Positions 24,222-33,650 are shown, numbered from the stretch's first letter. The stretch is 50,086 nucleotides of DNA from Mycobacterium sp. E1747 (GCF_001667775.1 NZ_LZJI01000213.1:1-50086), one strand, 5' to 3'. Numbers and translations are program-made. The notes: generated by a model not told the origin, from the sequence alone.

Positions 24222-25406
24222 ATGAGCACCCGCAAACCTCCCGCCTTCGACCGGTACGACCCCCTGGGCCTGGACGCGTCCCTGTCCAGCGACGAGCTCG
24301 CGGTGCGCGACACCGTCAGGCAGTTCTGCGCCGAGCACGTCCTGCCCCACATCGCGGAGTGGTTCGAGATCGGCGACCTGCCGGTGCGCGAACTCGCCAA
24401 GGGGTTCGGCCAGCTCGGCCTGCTCGGCATGCATCTGGAGGGCTACGGGTGTGGCGGGGCCTCGGCCGTGCACTACGGGCTGGCCTGTACCGAACTGGAG
24501 GCCGCCGACTCCGGGATCCGGTCGATGGTCTCGGTGCAGGGGTCGCTGGCAATGTTCGCGATCTGGAACTTCGGCTCCGAGGAGCAGAAGCAGGAGTGGC
24601 TGCCCGCGATGGCCTCGGGTGAACTGCTGGGGTGTTTCGGGCTGACCGAGCCCGACGTGGGGTCCGATCCCGCCGCGATGAAAACCCGCGCCCGGCGCGA
24701 CGGTTCGGATTGGGTGCTGAGCGGCCGCAAACTGTGGATCACCAACGGCTCGGTCGCCGACGTCGCGATCGTGTGGGCCGCCACCGACGACGGCGTCCGC
24801 GGGTTCGTGGTGCCCACCAAGACACCGGGCTTCTCGGCCAACACCATCCACCACAAACTGTCGCTGCGGGCCTCGATCACCAGCGAGCTGGTGCTCGACG
24901 ACGTGCGGCTGCCCACCGACGCGATGCTGCCCGGGGCCACCGGCCTGCGCGGGCCGCTGTCGTGTCTGTCCGAGGCGCGCTACGGCATCATCTGGGGTTC
25001 GATGGGCGCCGCGCGCTCGGCGTGGCAGGCCGCACTCGACTATGCGACGCAGCGCACCCAATTCGGCCGCCCGATCGCCGGATTCCAGCTGACCCAGGCG
25101 AAACTGGTCGACATGGCGGTCGAGTTGCACAAGGGCCAGCTGCTGTCGCTGCACCTGGGCCGCCTCAAGGACGGGCCCGGCCTGCGTCCCGAGCAGGTCA
25201 GCTTCGGCAAGTTGAACAACACCCGCGAGGCGCTGCAGATCTGCCGGACCGCGCGAACCATCCTGGGCGGCAACGGCATATCGCTGGAATACCCCGTCAT
25301 CCGGCACATGGTCAACCTGGAGTCGGTGCTGACCTACGAGGGCACGCCCGAGATGCACCAGCTGGTGCTCGGCCAGGCGTTCACCGGCAGCGACGCCTTC
25401 CGGTGA
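24222..25406 (+). CDS. fadE7: Acyl-CoA dehydrogenase FadE7 (glutaryl-CoA dehydrogenase-like)
   Basis: A 394-residue flavoprotein of the acyl-CoA dehydrogenase family. The flavin and substrate loops are present (FGLTEPDVGSDPAAM, KLWITNGSVADVAIVWA), and the catalytic base is E373 in TYEGT. The SMVSVQGSLAMFAIW segment and overall pattern are closest to glutaryl-CoA dehydrogenases rather than medium-chain enzymes, so a role in lysine or aromatic degradation is possible. Homologue of Rv0400c. The ATG start is 16 bp into a GC-poorer gap with no strong Shine-Dalgarno site. Confidence 0.92.
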   Translation: MSTRKPPAFDRYDPLGLDASLSSDELAVRDTVRQFCAEHVLPHIAEWFEIGDLPVRELAKGFGQLGLLGMHLEGYGCGGASAVHYGLACTELEAADSGIRSMVSVQGSLAMFAIWNFGSEEQKQEWLPAMASGELLGCFGLTEPDVGSDPAAMKTRARRDGSDWVLSGRKLWITNGSVADVAIVWAATDDGVRGFVVPTKTPGFSANTIHHKLSLRASITSELVLDDVRLPTDAMLPGATGLRGPLSCLSEARYGIIWGSMGAARSAWQAALDYATQRTQFGRPIAGFQLTQAKLVDMAVELHKGQLLSLHLGRLKDGPGLRPEQVSFGKLNNTREALQICRTARTILGGNGISLEYPVIRHMVNLESVLTYEGTPEMHQLVLGQAFTGSDAFR

Positions 25407-25441
25407 GGTGACCGTCGCGCCGGCTACGCACACGTGCTGGA

Positions 25442-26071
25442 ATGAAGGGCATGAACGGCACCGCGCTCCGCAGCCTGGCCGCGACGCTCGCGCTGGCCGT
25501 CACCGCCGGCATCCCGCCCGCCGGCGCCGATCCCGCCGCGCTGCCCCCGATGACGTCGAGCGGCGGCGGGCCGATCATCGGCGGCGGCAGCAACGCCGGG
25601 ATCGCGGCGCAGCTGTTCAGCTTCGGCACGCCCAACGTGCAGGAGGTCGACGGCTCGGACGCGGCGCAATTCATCACGGCCGCCGCGGCGAGCCCCAATT
25701 CCCAACTGGCGGCGCCCTTCTCGCTGATGCGACGCGCGCTGGCGTGTCAGACGAACAATGCCGGTTCTGGGGCCGGTTTCGGGGCGCGCGCCTTCCGGCG
25801 CAACGACGGCCAATGGGGAGGCGCGATGGTGGTCGCGGCCAAGAGCGCGACACCCAACGTCGACGCCCTGGCCGGCTGCGCCAAGACGAACTGGCGCCGC
25901 GCCACGGCAGGCACGCAGACCTCGCTGTGCAACAGCGGCTGGAGCACCCCCAACACCTACGAGAGTCGCCGCGGCGAGACCTACTACGTGCTGCTGGCCG
26001 GCACCGCCGACGACTTCTGCACCGCGGTCAACGGCAAATTCAAGGACAACTCCAACGGGTGGCCGTTCTAG
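25442..26071 (+). CDS. Secreted protein of unknown function, Rv0398c-like
   Basis: A 209-residue exported protein with a signal peptide ending near PAGADPA (about residues 1-30), then a Gly/Ser-rich linker (SSGGGPIIGGGSNAG). The mature domain has four Cys (ACQTN, GCAKTN, LCNSGW, FCTAVN), probably disulfide-bonded. ATGs at 25442 and 25451 could both initiate. Function is not known. It lies between fadE7 and ndhA with short gaps and may be co-transcribed with either. Confidence 0.82.
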   Translation: MKGMNGTALRSLAATLALAVTAGIPPAGADPAALPPMTSSGGGPIIGGGSNAGIAAQLFSFGTPNVQEVDGSDAAQFITAAAASPNSQLAAPFSLMRRALACQTNNAGSGAGFGARAFRRNDGQWGGAMVVAAKSATPNVDALAGCAKTNWRRATAGTQTSLCNSGWSTPNTYESRRGETYYVLLAGTADDFCTAVNGKFKDNSNGWPF

Positions 26072-26104
26072 CCGGGCCCAGCGGCGGGGTCGTACGGTAA
26101 GGGG

Positions 26105-27490
26105 GTGAGCATGTCGCGCCATCGCGTCGTCATCATCGGAAGCGGATTCGGTGGTCTCAACGCGGCCAAGGCACTCAAGCGGGCCGACGTCGACGTCACC
26201 CTGATCTCGAAGACCACGACTCACCTGTTCCAGCCATTGCTGTACCAGGTGGCCACCGGCATCCTGTCCGAGGGCGACATCGCCCCGACCACCCGGCTGA
26301 TCCTGCGCCGGCAGAAGAACGTCCGGGTGCTGTGGGGCGACGTCAGCGGCATCGACCTGACGGCCAAAACGGTGACCTCGCACCTGATGGGCATGGAGAC
26401 GGTGACCCCCTTCGACAGCCTCATCGTCGCCGCCGGTGCGCAGCAGTCCTACTTCGGCCACGACGAGTACGCCGCCTTCGCGCCGGGCATGAAGAGCGTC
26501 GACGACGCCCTTGAGCTGCGGGCCCGCATCCTGGGCGCGTTCGAGGCGGCCGAGGTCGCCACCGATCCGGCGGAGCGGCAGCGCCGCCTGACGTTCGTGG
26601 TGGTGGGCGCCGGCCCGACCGGGGTCGAGTTGGCCGGCGAGATCGTGCAACTCGCCGAGCGCACGTTGGCCGGGGCGTTCCGGACGATCACGCCCAGCGA
26701 ATGCCGGGTCATCCTGCTCGACGCCGCGCCCGCGGTGTTGCCGCCGATGGGTGAGAACCTGGGCCTCAAGGCCAAACGGCGGCTGCAGAAGATGGACGTC
26801 GACGTGCAGCTGAACGCCATGGTGACCTCGGTGGACTACATGGGCATCACCGTCAAGGAGTCCGACGGCACCGAGCGGCGCATCGAATGCGCGTGCAAGG
26901 TGTGGGCCGCGGGCGTGCAGGCCAGCGAGCTGGGCGCGATGGTCGCCGAGCAGTCCGATGGAACCGAGACCGACCGCGCCGGGCGGGTGATCGTCGAGCC
27001 CGACCTCACGGTCAAGGGGCATCCGTACGTGTTCGTCATCGGCGACCTGATGTCGGTGCCCGGCGTCCCCGGGATGGCCCAGGGCGCCATCCAGGGGGCC
27101 CACTACGTCACGAAGCTGATCAAGCACGCGGTGAAGGGCGACGACGACCCGGCCACCCGCAAGCCGTTCAGTTACTTCGACAAGGGCAGCATGGCGCTCA
27201 TCTCCCGGTACAGCGCGGTGGCGAAGGTCGGCAAGCTCGAGTTCGGCGGCTTCATCGCCTGGCTGGCCTGGCTGCTGCTGCACCTGCTGTACCTGGTTGG
27301 CTTCCGCAACCGCCTCGCCGCCATGTTCTCCTGGGGCATCTCCTTCCTGGGCCGCACCCGCGGCCAGATGGCGATCACCAGCCAGATGATGTACGCCCGG
27401 CCGGTGGTCGACTGGGTGGAGCGGCAGGCGCAGGAGGGCACGCTGGCCGCGGCCGAACGTATCGAGGCGGCCGAGAAGCAGGCCGGTTAG
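26105..27490 (+). CDS. ndhA: Type II NADH:quinone oxidoreductase
   Basis: A 461-residue single-subunit, non-proton-pumping NADH dehydrogenase at the inner membrane face. It has two Rossmann motifs: FAD-binding VVIIGSGFGGLNAAKAL near the start and NADH-binding VVVGAGPTGVELAGEI near 163. FQPLLYQVATG, VIGDLMSVPG and QGAIQGAHYV are typical NDH-2 segments. The C-terminal hydrophobic part (FIAWLAWLLLHLLYLVGF) anchors the enzyme. The symbol ndhA (Rv0392c) is given from neighbourhood; mycobacteria also have a second ndh elsewhere. GTG 26105 or ATG 26111 starts it. Confidence 0.93.
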   Translation: MSMSRHRVVIIGSGFGGLNAAKALKRADVDVTLISKTTTHLFQPLLYQVATGILSEGDIAPTTRLILRRQKNVRVLWGDVSGIDLTAKTVTSHLMGMETVTPFDSLIVAAGAQQSYFGHDEYAAFAPGMKSVDDALELRARILGAFEAAEVATDPAERQRRLTFVVVGAGPTGVELAGEIVQLAERTLAGAFRTITPSECRVILLDAAPAVLPPMGENLGLKAKRRLQKMDVDVQLNAMVTSVDYMGITVKESDGTERRIECACKVWAAGVQASELGAMVAEQSDGTETDRAGRVIVEPDLTVKGHPYVFVIGDLMSVPGVPGMAQGAIQGAHYVTKLIKHAVKGDDDPATRKPFSYFDKGSMALISRYSAVAKVGKLEFGGFIAWLAWLLLHLLYLVGFRNRLAAMFSWGISFLGRTRGQMAITSQMMYARPVVDWVERQAQEGTLAAAERIEAAEKQAG

Positions 27491-28722
27491 CTCAGGGCCT
27501 GGTCGATATCGGCGATCAGGTCGTCGGTGCCCTCGAGCCCGACGGAGATCCGCACCACGCCGTCACCGAGGCCGATCGCCGCTCGGCCCTCCGGGCCCAT
27601 CGCCCGGTGGGTGGTCGTGGCCGGATGGGTGACAAGGGATTTCGCGTCGCCCAGGTTGTTGGAGATGTCGATCAGCCGCAACTTGTCCAGCACCTCGAAC
27701 GCCCGCTGCTTGGCCTTGTCGTCGGAGCAGTCCAGCGCGAAGGTGATCACCGTCCCCCCGCCCGACATCTGGCGCTTGGCCAGATCGTACTGCGGGTGCG
27801 ACGGCAGGAACGGGTAGCGCACCCAGCTCACCGCTGGGTGGGTCTCGAGGAACTCCGCGATCCGGTGCGCCGAGTTGTTGCTGTGCTCCACTCGGACCGC
27901 CAGTGTCTCAAGGCCTTTCACCAGCACCCAGGCGTTGAACGCGCTCAGCGCCGGCCCGGTGTGCCGCATCAGCTTCTGCACCGGGCCGTCGATGTACTCC
28001 TTGTCGCCCAGGATCGCGCCGCCCAGCACCCGGCCCTGACCGTCGATGTGCTTGGTGCCCGAGTACACCACCACGTCGACACCCAGCGGAATGCCCTGCT
28101 GCAGCAGAGGCGTGGCGAAGACGTTGTCCAACACCACTTTTGCACCCGCGGCGTGCGCCAGCTCGACCACCGCGGCGATGTCCACCAGCGACTGCATCGG
28201 GTTCGACGGCGTCTCGAAGAACACTGCTCGGGTGGGCTTAGAGGAGTCAGCCAGCGCCTCCTCCCACTGCGCCAGGTCGTCACCGTCGACGAAGACGGTC
28301 TCCACGCCCCAGCGCGGCAGGATCTCGTTGCACACCACGAAACACGACCCGAACAGGCTGCGCGACGCGACCAGCCGGTCCCCGGCGGCCAGCAGCGCAC
28401 CCAGCGACGTGAACACGGCGGCCATGCCGCTCGCGGTGGCGAATGCCGCCGGCGCACCCTCGATCAGGCGCAACCGCTCCTCGAACATCGTCACGGTCGG
28501 GTTGCCGTACCGCGAGTACACGAAGTGGTCCAGCTCACCGGTGAACGAGCGCTCGGCGACGGCCGCGGAATCGTAGACATAGCCGGACGTCAGGAACATC
28601 GCCTCGGCGGTCTCGTCGAACTCCGACCGCAGCAGGCCGCCGCGCACGCCGATGGTGGCCTGGCTGACGCCGTCGGGCAACGCCTTGGGCACCCGGACCG
28701 AATCCCCCGGCGGGGAACTCAT
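27487..28722 (-). CDS. metZ: O-succinylhomoserine sulfhydrylase MetZ
   Basis: A 411-residue PLP enzyme of the Cys/Met metabolism family that makes homocysteine from O-succinylhomoserine and sulfide. The PLP lysine is K224 in YSGTKHIDGQG; YSRYGNPT, ASGMAAVF and LDNVFATP are further family motifs. The start at 28722 overlaps the rhodanese stop (ATGA). Its stop interlocks with the convergent ndhA stop (overlap 27487-27490). The upstream rhodanese may supply sulfur. Homologue of Rv0391. Confidence 0.95.
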   Translation of the reverse strand: MSSPPGDSVRVPKALPDGVSQATIGVRGGLLRSEFDETAEAMFLTSGYVYDSAAVAERSFTGELDHFVYSRYGNPTVTMFEERLRLIEGAPAAFATASGMAAVFTSLGALLAAGDRLVASRSLFGSCFVVCNEILPRWGVETVFVDGDDLAQWEEALADSSKPTRAVFFETPSNPMQSLVDIAAVVELAHAAGAKVVLDNVFATPLLQQGIPLGVDVVVYSGTKHIDGQGRVLGGAILGDKEYIDGPVQKLMRHTGPALSAFNAWVLVKGLETLAVRVEHSNNSAHRIAEFLETHPAVSWVRYPFLPSHPQYDLAKRQMSGGGTVITFALDCSDDKAKQRAFEVLDKLRLIDISNNLGDAKSLVTHPATTTHRAMGPEGRAAIGLGDGVVRISVGLEGTDDLIADIDQALS

Positions 28723-29150
28723 AGCTGCTTCCAGGGCAATCCGATTGCGCGCCAACCTGATTCACCGCGATGCCCCTGCGCGTTCAGCTGACCCTCGAAC
28801 CCGTCCAACACGTTGTAGGCCGGGGTGATGCCAGCGCGGGTGGCGACCTCGGCGGCACCGATGGAGCGGTTGCCCGAGCGACACAGGAAGACCACCGGCC
28901 GTTCGGCCTCGGTCTCGGGCACCCGTTCGCGCAGTTCGTCGGCGAAGTTGGCGTTGAAGGTGCCGTCGGAGGTGTTCCACTCGATGAAGACCGCCTCGCG
29001 GCCCAGGCTGGACAGGTCGGGCACCCCGACGAACCGCCATTCGGCGTCGGTGCGCACGTCGACCAGAACGGCGTCGGGGTTGTCGCTGAGCAGCTTCCAG
29101 GCCTGAAGCGGCGTGATGTCTCCGGCGTAGGAACCGCGCTCTGTGCTCAT
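28719..29150 (-). CDS. Rhodanese-domain sulfurtransferase
   Basis: A 143-residue single rhodanese domain. The active-site Cys is C90 in the loop FLCRSGNRSIGAA, preceded by AVLVDVRTDAEW (the conserved DVR). The domain is complete. It is coupled by 4-bp overlaps to purT upstream and metZ downstream, so it probably delivers or handles sulfide/thiosulfate sulfur for MetZ. Homologue of Rv0390. Confidence 0.92.
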   Translation of the reverse strand: MSTERGSYAGDITPLQAWKLLSDNPDAVLVDVRTDAEWRFVGVPDLSSLGREAVFIEWNTSDGTFNANFADELRERVPETEAERPVVFLCRSGNRSIGAAEVATRAGITPAYNVLDGFEGQLNAQGHRGESGWRAIGLPWKQL

Positions 29151-30352
29151 GACCTCGGATCGTATCGAGCGTGCTGGGTCAGCCGGTTCGCGACCTCGCG
29201 GACGCGGTCGCGCGCCGCCGACACCTCCGGCGCCGTGGCCAGCGCCTGAAACCCCCGCCCGAGCGCGCGAACGTCGCTTTCCGGGACGGCCAGCGCCGCG
29301 GCCAGCGCGGCGGGCGCCGGATCGGCGCGTTCCGCCCGGTGGGCCGCGCCCGGCGAGACCATCATGGTGTCCACCGGCAGGCCGAGGATGGTGCGGGCCT
29401 GCAGCTCGAAGGCCGACAGCCGCTGGCTGCACACGGTGGCCCAGGCGCTGTCTGCGGGGCGGGGCGTGGCGTCGACGAAGTAGACCTCGTCGCCGTTGAT
29501 CATCAGCTCGACGCCGAAGACGCCGCGCCCGCCGAGCGCCTTGACGATGCGCGCGGCAATCGATCGGGCTGCGTCCAACGCCGCGGTGCTCAGCTGCTGG
29601 GGTTGCCAGGACTCCAGCACGGCTGGGGTGGGCTCGCGGTGGCCGACGGGCGAGCAGAAGTCGATCCGCGGCCCGTGCGGACCGTCGGTGCGCACCGCCA
29701 GCAGGGTGACGTAGAACTCGACATCCACCACGGTCTCGGCCAGCACCCGCTGCTGCTCGCCGCGGCCCCCGGTCGCGCGCTGCCAGGCCGGCCCGATGTC
29801 GTCAGGCCCCGACGCCACCGACTGTCCCCGCCCGCCGCCCGCGAGCACCGGCTTCACCAGCAGCGGGTAGCCGGCGTGGGCGCCCACCGCCTCGAGTTCA
29901 CCGACCGAGCCGACGAACCAGAACGGCGCGGTGGGCAGGCCCAACTCGTCGGCGGCCAGCCGGCGCAGGCCCTCCCGGTCGGCGCCGAGCCGGACGGCGC
30001 GCGCGCTGGGCACCAGCTCCGGGCCCTCGAGCCCCTCGAGGGCGTGGACCGCGACCGCGTCGGTGGTGGTGACCACGAAGTCGGGCTGCAGCCCGCGGAT
30101 CGCCTTGGTCAGCTCGTCGGCGTCGGTCATCGGGACCACCAGCGCCTGCTCGGCCACGGAGTGCGCGGGCGCGTCCGCGCGCTCGTCGACGGCGATCACC
30201 CGCGCGCCGAGGCGTCCCAGCGCGACCGCCAGTTCCCGGGCCAGTTCACCGGAACCCAGCAACGCCACCCGCGGCCGGACGTCGGCCACCGCCGTCGGCG
30301 CTTGCGAGGGCACGGCGAGCACGCTCGTCTTGTCGTCTGGTCCGTCGGTCAC
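29147..30352 (-). CDS. purT: Formate-dependent phosphoribosylglycinamide formyltransferase PurT
   Basis: A 401-residue ATP-grasp enzyme that formylates GAR with formate and ATP in purine synthesis. The N-terminal pre-ATP-grasp Rossmann-like segment is VALLGSGELARELAVALGRLG; the ATP-grasp domain includes PLLVKPVLAGGGRGQSV and GRGVFGVELMINGDEVYF. The GTG start at 30352 has no gene directly upstream on its strand except the thioesterase 29 bp away. First gene of purT-rhodanese-metZ; homologue of Rv0389. Confidence 0.94.
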   Translation of the reverse strand: MTDGPDDKTSVLAVPSQAPTAVADVRPRVALLGSGELARELAVALGRLGARVIAVDERADAPAHSVAEQALVVPMTDADELTKAIRGLQPDFVVTTTDAVAVHALEGLEGPELVPSARAVRLGADREGLRRLAADELGLPTAPFWFVGSVGELEAVGAHAGYPLLVKPVLAGGGRGQSVASGPDDIGPAWQRATGGRGEQQRVLAETVVDVEFYVTLLAVRTDGPHGPRIDFCSPVGHREPTPAVLESWQPQQLSTAALDAARSIAARIVKALGGRGVFGVELMINGDEVYFVDATPRPADSAWATVCSQRLSAFELQARTILGLPVDTMMVSPGAAHRAERADPAPAALAAALAVPESDVRALGRGFQALATAPEVSAARDRVREVANRLTQHARYDPRS

Positions 30353-30381
30353 CGCTCAAGGATAGGTGCGCGGCCGAAGAG

Positions 30382-31020
30382 TCAAGGCTGACCGGGACGC
30401 AGCCGCACCATCAGCCCGTGGGCCTCGGCCAGCACCGCGCCCTCGGCGTCGAGGAGTTCGGCGACGACGAACGCCTTGCGGCCCTCGGTGCTCGTCACGC
30501 GGCCGCGCAAGGTCAGCGGCACATCGATCGGGGTGATCTTGCGGTAGTCGACGTGCAGGAAGGCGGTGCGGCTGATCGGCTGCCCCGCGGCGTGCGACAT
30601 CATGCCGAACATCTGGTCGAACAGCAGCGGCAGCACACCGCCGTGCACCGCGTGGTTGCCGCCGACGTGGAACCGGCTGAAGTAGCCGGTCATCTCGACC
30701 CCGTCCGGCGCGAACTTGGTCAGCGTCCAGGGCGGCAGCAGCAGGCTGCCCGCACCGGGTAGGTCGGGCGTGCGGCCGGCAGGCGACTTGCCCTCCTCGG
30801 CCCGGAACGGGCCCAGCAACTCCACCAGGGCCTCGGCGCGGTCGGCCGCGTCGTCCCACACGTCGTCGCTGGGGTCGGCGGACACGGCCAAGTCCTGCAG
30901 CGCGCGCATGGCCGCGACGAACCGTCGGAACCCCGGGCCCGGGCTGGCCGGGCCGTATTCGGGAAAGCCGCCGTGGTGTTCGTAGTCGGGGTCGAGTCCT
31001 TTCGGGTCGGCTGCCGTCAC
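30382..31020 (-). CDS. PaaI-type hotdog thioesterase
   Basis: A 212-residue protein with a C-terminal hotdog fold: GNHAVHGGVLPLLFDQMFG is the PaaI-family active-site helix region, followed by RTAFLHVDYRKITPID and the GRKAFVVAEL strands. The N-terminal 90 residues are a mycobacterial extension. It would hydrolyse an acyl-CoA; the substrate is unknown. Its GTG overlaps the purA stop by 4 bp, so it is translated with purA. Homologue of Rv0356c. Confidence 0.9.
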   Translation of the reverse strand: MTAADPKGLDPDYEHHGGFPEYGPASPGPGFRRFVAAMRALQDLAVSADPSDDVWDDAADRAEALVELLGPFRAEEGKSPAGRTPDLPGAGSLLLPPWTLTKFAPDGVEMTGYFSRFHVGGNHAVHGGVLPLLFDQMFGMMSHAAGQPISRTAFLHVDYRKITPIDVPLTLRGRVTSTEGRKAFVVAELLDAEGAVLAEAHGLMVRLRPGQP

Positions 31021-32315
31021 GGGCGCGCCGCCAGCACGTCGCGGCGCACGATCGTCTGTTCCCGGCCCGGACCGACACCGATGCACGAAATATGGGCCCC
31101 GGCAAGCTCTTCCAGCCGCAGCACGTAGTCACGCGCCTTGGCGGGCAGGTCGTCGAATTCGCGTGCGTCGGAGATGTCCTCCCACCAGCCGGGCAGCTCC
31201 TCGTAGATCGGCTCGGCGCGGGCCAGGTCGCTCTGCGTCATCGGCATGTCGTTGGTGCGGTCACCGTCGATGCGATAACCGACGCAGATCGGGACCGTCT
31301 CCAGGCTCGAGAGCACGTCGAGCTTGGTCAGGAAGAAGTCGGTGATGCCGTTGACCCGCGTGGCGTAACGCGCGATCACGGCGTCGAACCAGCCGCAGCG
31401 CCGCCGCCGCCCGGTGGTGACGCCGAATTCGCCGCCCGTCTTGGACAGGTATTCGCCGTTCTCGTCGAACAGCTCGGTGGGGAACGGCCCTGACCCCACG
31501 CGGGTGGTGTAGGCCTTGAGGATCCCGAGCACGGTGGTGATGCGGGTGGGGCCGATGCCCGACCCGACGGCCGCGCCGCCGGCGGTCGGATTCGAGGACG
31601 TCACATAGGGATACGTGCCGTGGTCGACGTCGAGCAGGGTGCCCTGGGAGCCCTCCAACAGCACGGTCTCGCCCGTCTCGAGCGCGGTGTTGAGCAGCCG
31701 GCGGGTGTCGCGGATGCGGTGCCGGAAGCCCTCGGCCTGGTCCAGCAAGGCGTCGACGACCTGGTGCGGGTCCAGCGCCTTGCGGTTGTAGATCTTGACC
31801 AGGATCTGGTTCTTCAGTTCCAGCGCGGCCTCGATCTTGTGCGTCAACTGGTCGGGGTCGAGCACGTCGGCGACGCGGATGCCCTGGCGCGCGATCTTGT
31901 CCTGGTAGCACGGGCCGATGCCACGGCCGGTGGTGCCGATCTTCTTGTTGCCCATGTAGCGCTCGGTGACCTTGTCGATGGCCACGTGGTAGGGCAACAG
32001 CAGGTGCGCGTCGGCGGAGATCAGCAGCTTGGTGGTGTCCACGCCGCGGTCCTCGAGGCCCTTGAGCTCGTCGAGCAGCACACCGGGGTCGACCACCACG
32101 CCGTTGCCGATGACGTTGGTGACGCCGGGAGTGAGCACGCCCGAGGGGATCAGGTGCAGCGCGAAATTCTCGCCGCTGGGCAGGACGACGGTGTGCCCGG
32201 CGTTGTTGCCCCCCTGATAGCGCACCACCCACTGCACGCGCCCACCGAGCAGGTCAGTGGCCTTACCTTTGCCCTCGTCGCCCCATTGGGCGCCGATGAG
32301 GACGATTGCCGGCAT
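31017..32315 (-). CDS. purA: Adenylosuccinate synthetase PurA
   Basis: A 432-residue GTP-dependent enzyme joining IMP and aspartate in AMP synthesis. It has GAQWGDEGKGKATDLL at the N-terminus (catalytic Asp and P-loop), NNAGHTVV, GTTGRGIGPCY, the SQGTLLDVDHGTYPYVTSSN segment and TTGRRRRCGWFD. The ATG at 32315 was chosen over a longer reading because it gives the family N-terminus and a GGGAG site precedes it. Length equals the M. tuberculosis enzyme. Confidence 0.97.
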   Translation of the reverse strand: MPAIVLIGAQWGDEGKGKATDLLGGRVQWVVRYQGGNNAGHTVVLPSGENFALHLIPSGVLTPGVTNVIGNGVVVDPGVLLDELKGLEDRGVDTTKLLISADAHLLLPYHVAIDKVTERYMGNKKIGTTGRGIGPCYQDKIARQGIRVADVLDPDQLTHKIEAALELKNQILVKIYNRKALDPHQVVDALLDQAEGFRHRIRDTRRLLNTALETGETVLLEGSQGTLLDVDHGTYPYVTSSNPTAGGAAVGSGIGPTRITTVLGILKAYTTRVGSGPFPTELFDENGEYLSKTGGEFGVTTGRRRRCGWFDAVIARYATRVNGITDFFLTKLDVLSSLETVPICVGYRIDGDRTNDMPMTQSDLARAEPIYEELPGWWEDISDAREFDDLPAKARDYVLRLEELAGAHISCIGVGPGREQTIVRRDVLAARP

Positions 32316-32569
32316 GACTTGCTCCCGCCTGCTTACTGTGGTTCGACTGGCAGCGCACCGTATCTCGCAGCGCTGCAACGGCTTGCGGCATCACCCGGTG
32401 GCTCGAGCTGCCGGCCCGCACCAGGGTCTCGGTTGATCGCCCCGGGACCGTGCGCGTAGCTGGAGGCATCTTTGCTTGACGCGCTCACGTGGCGATCCTA
32501 ATCGTCGGGGAGCGCCGTACCCGCGCCAAGGGCCGGTTGATCGCGACTCGTGTCCCCCACGGCCGCGGC

Positions 32570-33553
32570 TTACGGCGTCATGCCCGGTTTGGCAGCGCAT
32601 ACCCCGCCGGCGGTGGGTGCGTCCAGCATCAGGCATAGCGGCTGCTTGGGGTCGCGATCGGTCCTCTTGGCCGCCCAACCGTGCCACACGGGTTTCCCGT
32701 TCCAACTGACCAGCGTCCAGCCGTCGTGCGGGCTGCCTTGGATCTCGACCACGCCGGCGTTGGGCAGCGGATCGAAGAGCAACAGCAGCACATCGGGGTT
32801 CTTGACGCTCATCATCGTCCCGACGCCGATGGCAAACTCGCTGGAGAACGCCACTTCGGTGATCTTGCCGCCCGCGGTCCGGACCGGGTTGGCCATGGCG
32901 TCGCCGTAGATCGTTTGCAGGGAGTCGTTGAAGCGGCCCGCGTCGGCCGCCGCGTTGCCGTACATGGTCTGCAGCGCGCCGTTGAAGCGGTTGTGGAATT
33001 CGAACCCGTTGGCGTCGCTGGAGCCCGGAGCCAGCATCGGCACGATGCGCAGGCCCAACAACCACGCCACCGGACCGAGTAGGTACGCCAGCCCCGCAAG
33101 GCTGAGCTGCGGTTGCCCGTTGAACGCGCCGGCGTCGATCTCGTTGAGCCCGGGCAGTACCTGGACAGTCATCCCCGACGCGGCCGCCAACGGCACCGCG
33201 GTCTGTTGCGTCCTGGTCAGCTGCGACGCGAAGATCCCCGCGAACGGACCCTGTGCGGCCAGCGCGTTGGCGATGTTCTGCGCCTGTTGCTGGCCGAGCG
33301 CGGTGAGCACCGTTCCCGGCACCGCGGTGTCGATCACGCGCGCCGCATTGCCCTCCGACTGGCCATGCCGCACCAAGTCGATCACGATCGATTCGTCGGC
33401 CGACGCCGTCGCCGGTTCGACGCACAGCAGGACAGCCGAAACCGCCAGAGCGCCAACACGGCAGAGTTGCCGCGCCAGCGACGGACGCGGGTGGCCGGCG
33501 CGGTTCACGCGGTTGAGAAGTGGGCGGTGAGTCGGCGAATGGCAGTTCTCCAT
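32570..33553 (-). CDS. Secreted histidine-phosphatase-superfamily protein
   Basis: About 327 residues from the ATG at 33553 (a GTG at 33565 is possible). A signal peptide (ALAVSAVLLCVEPATASA) ends near residue 52. The phosphoglycerate-mutase-like domain begins with the catalytic LVRHGQSEGN (R62, H63) and has GLNEIDAGAFNG with the acid/base Glu. The expected second catalytic His is not obvious; the matching strand reads VAFSSEFAIG. It may still act as an extracytoplasmic phosphatase or be altered. No M. tuberculosis counterpart sits at this locus in my memory. Confidence 0.82.
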   Translation of the reverse strand: MENCHSPTHRPLLNRVNRAGHPRPSLARQLCRVGALAVSAVLLCVEPATASADESIVIDLVRHGQSEGNAARVIDTAVPGTVLTALGQQQAQNIANALAAQGPFAGIFASQLTRTQQTAVPLAAASGMTVQVLPGLNEIDAGAFNGQPQLSLAGLAYLLGPVAWLLGLRIVPMLAPGSSDANGFEFHNRFNGALQTMYGNAAADAGRFNDSLQTIYGDAMANPVRTAGGKITEVAFSSEFAIGVGTMMSVKNPDVLLLLFDPLPNAGVVEIQGSPHDGWTLVSWNGKPVWHGWAAKRTDRDPKQPLCLMLDAPTAGGVCAAKPGMTP

Positions 33554-33650
33554 TCTCTTGGCCACCCATTCGTTGACCCCGTGGCAGGAGTAAAGTATCC
33601 GGTTGCTACCAGGCGGTGGCGCAACAACTTTCGCAGTCCGGAATCATGTT

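Noticed and set aside
23817..25433. Minus-strand open frame of about 538 codons opposite fadE7
   Set aside because: Shadow of fadE7, with no recognisable domain; the fadE7 motifs fix the coding strand.
25424..27283. Minus-strand open frame of about 619 codons opposite ndhA and the secreted protein
   Set aside because: Spans two real plus-strand genes; composition is that of a shadow frame.
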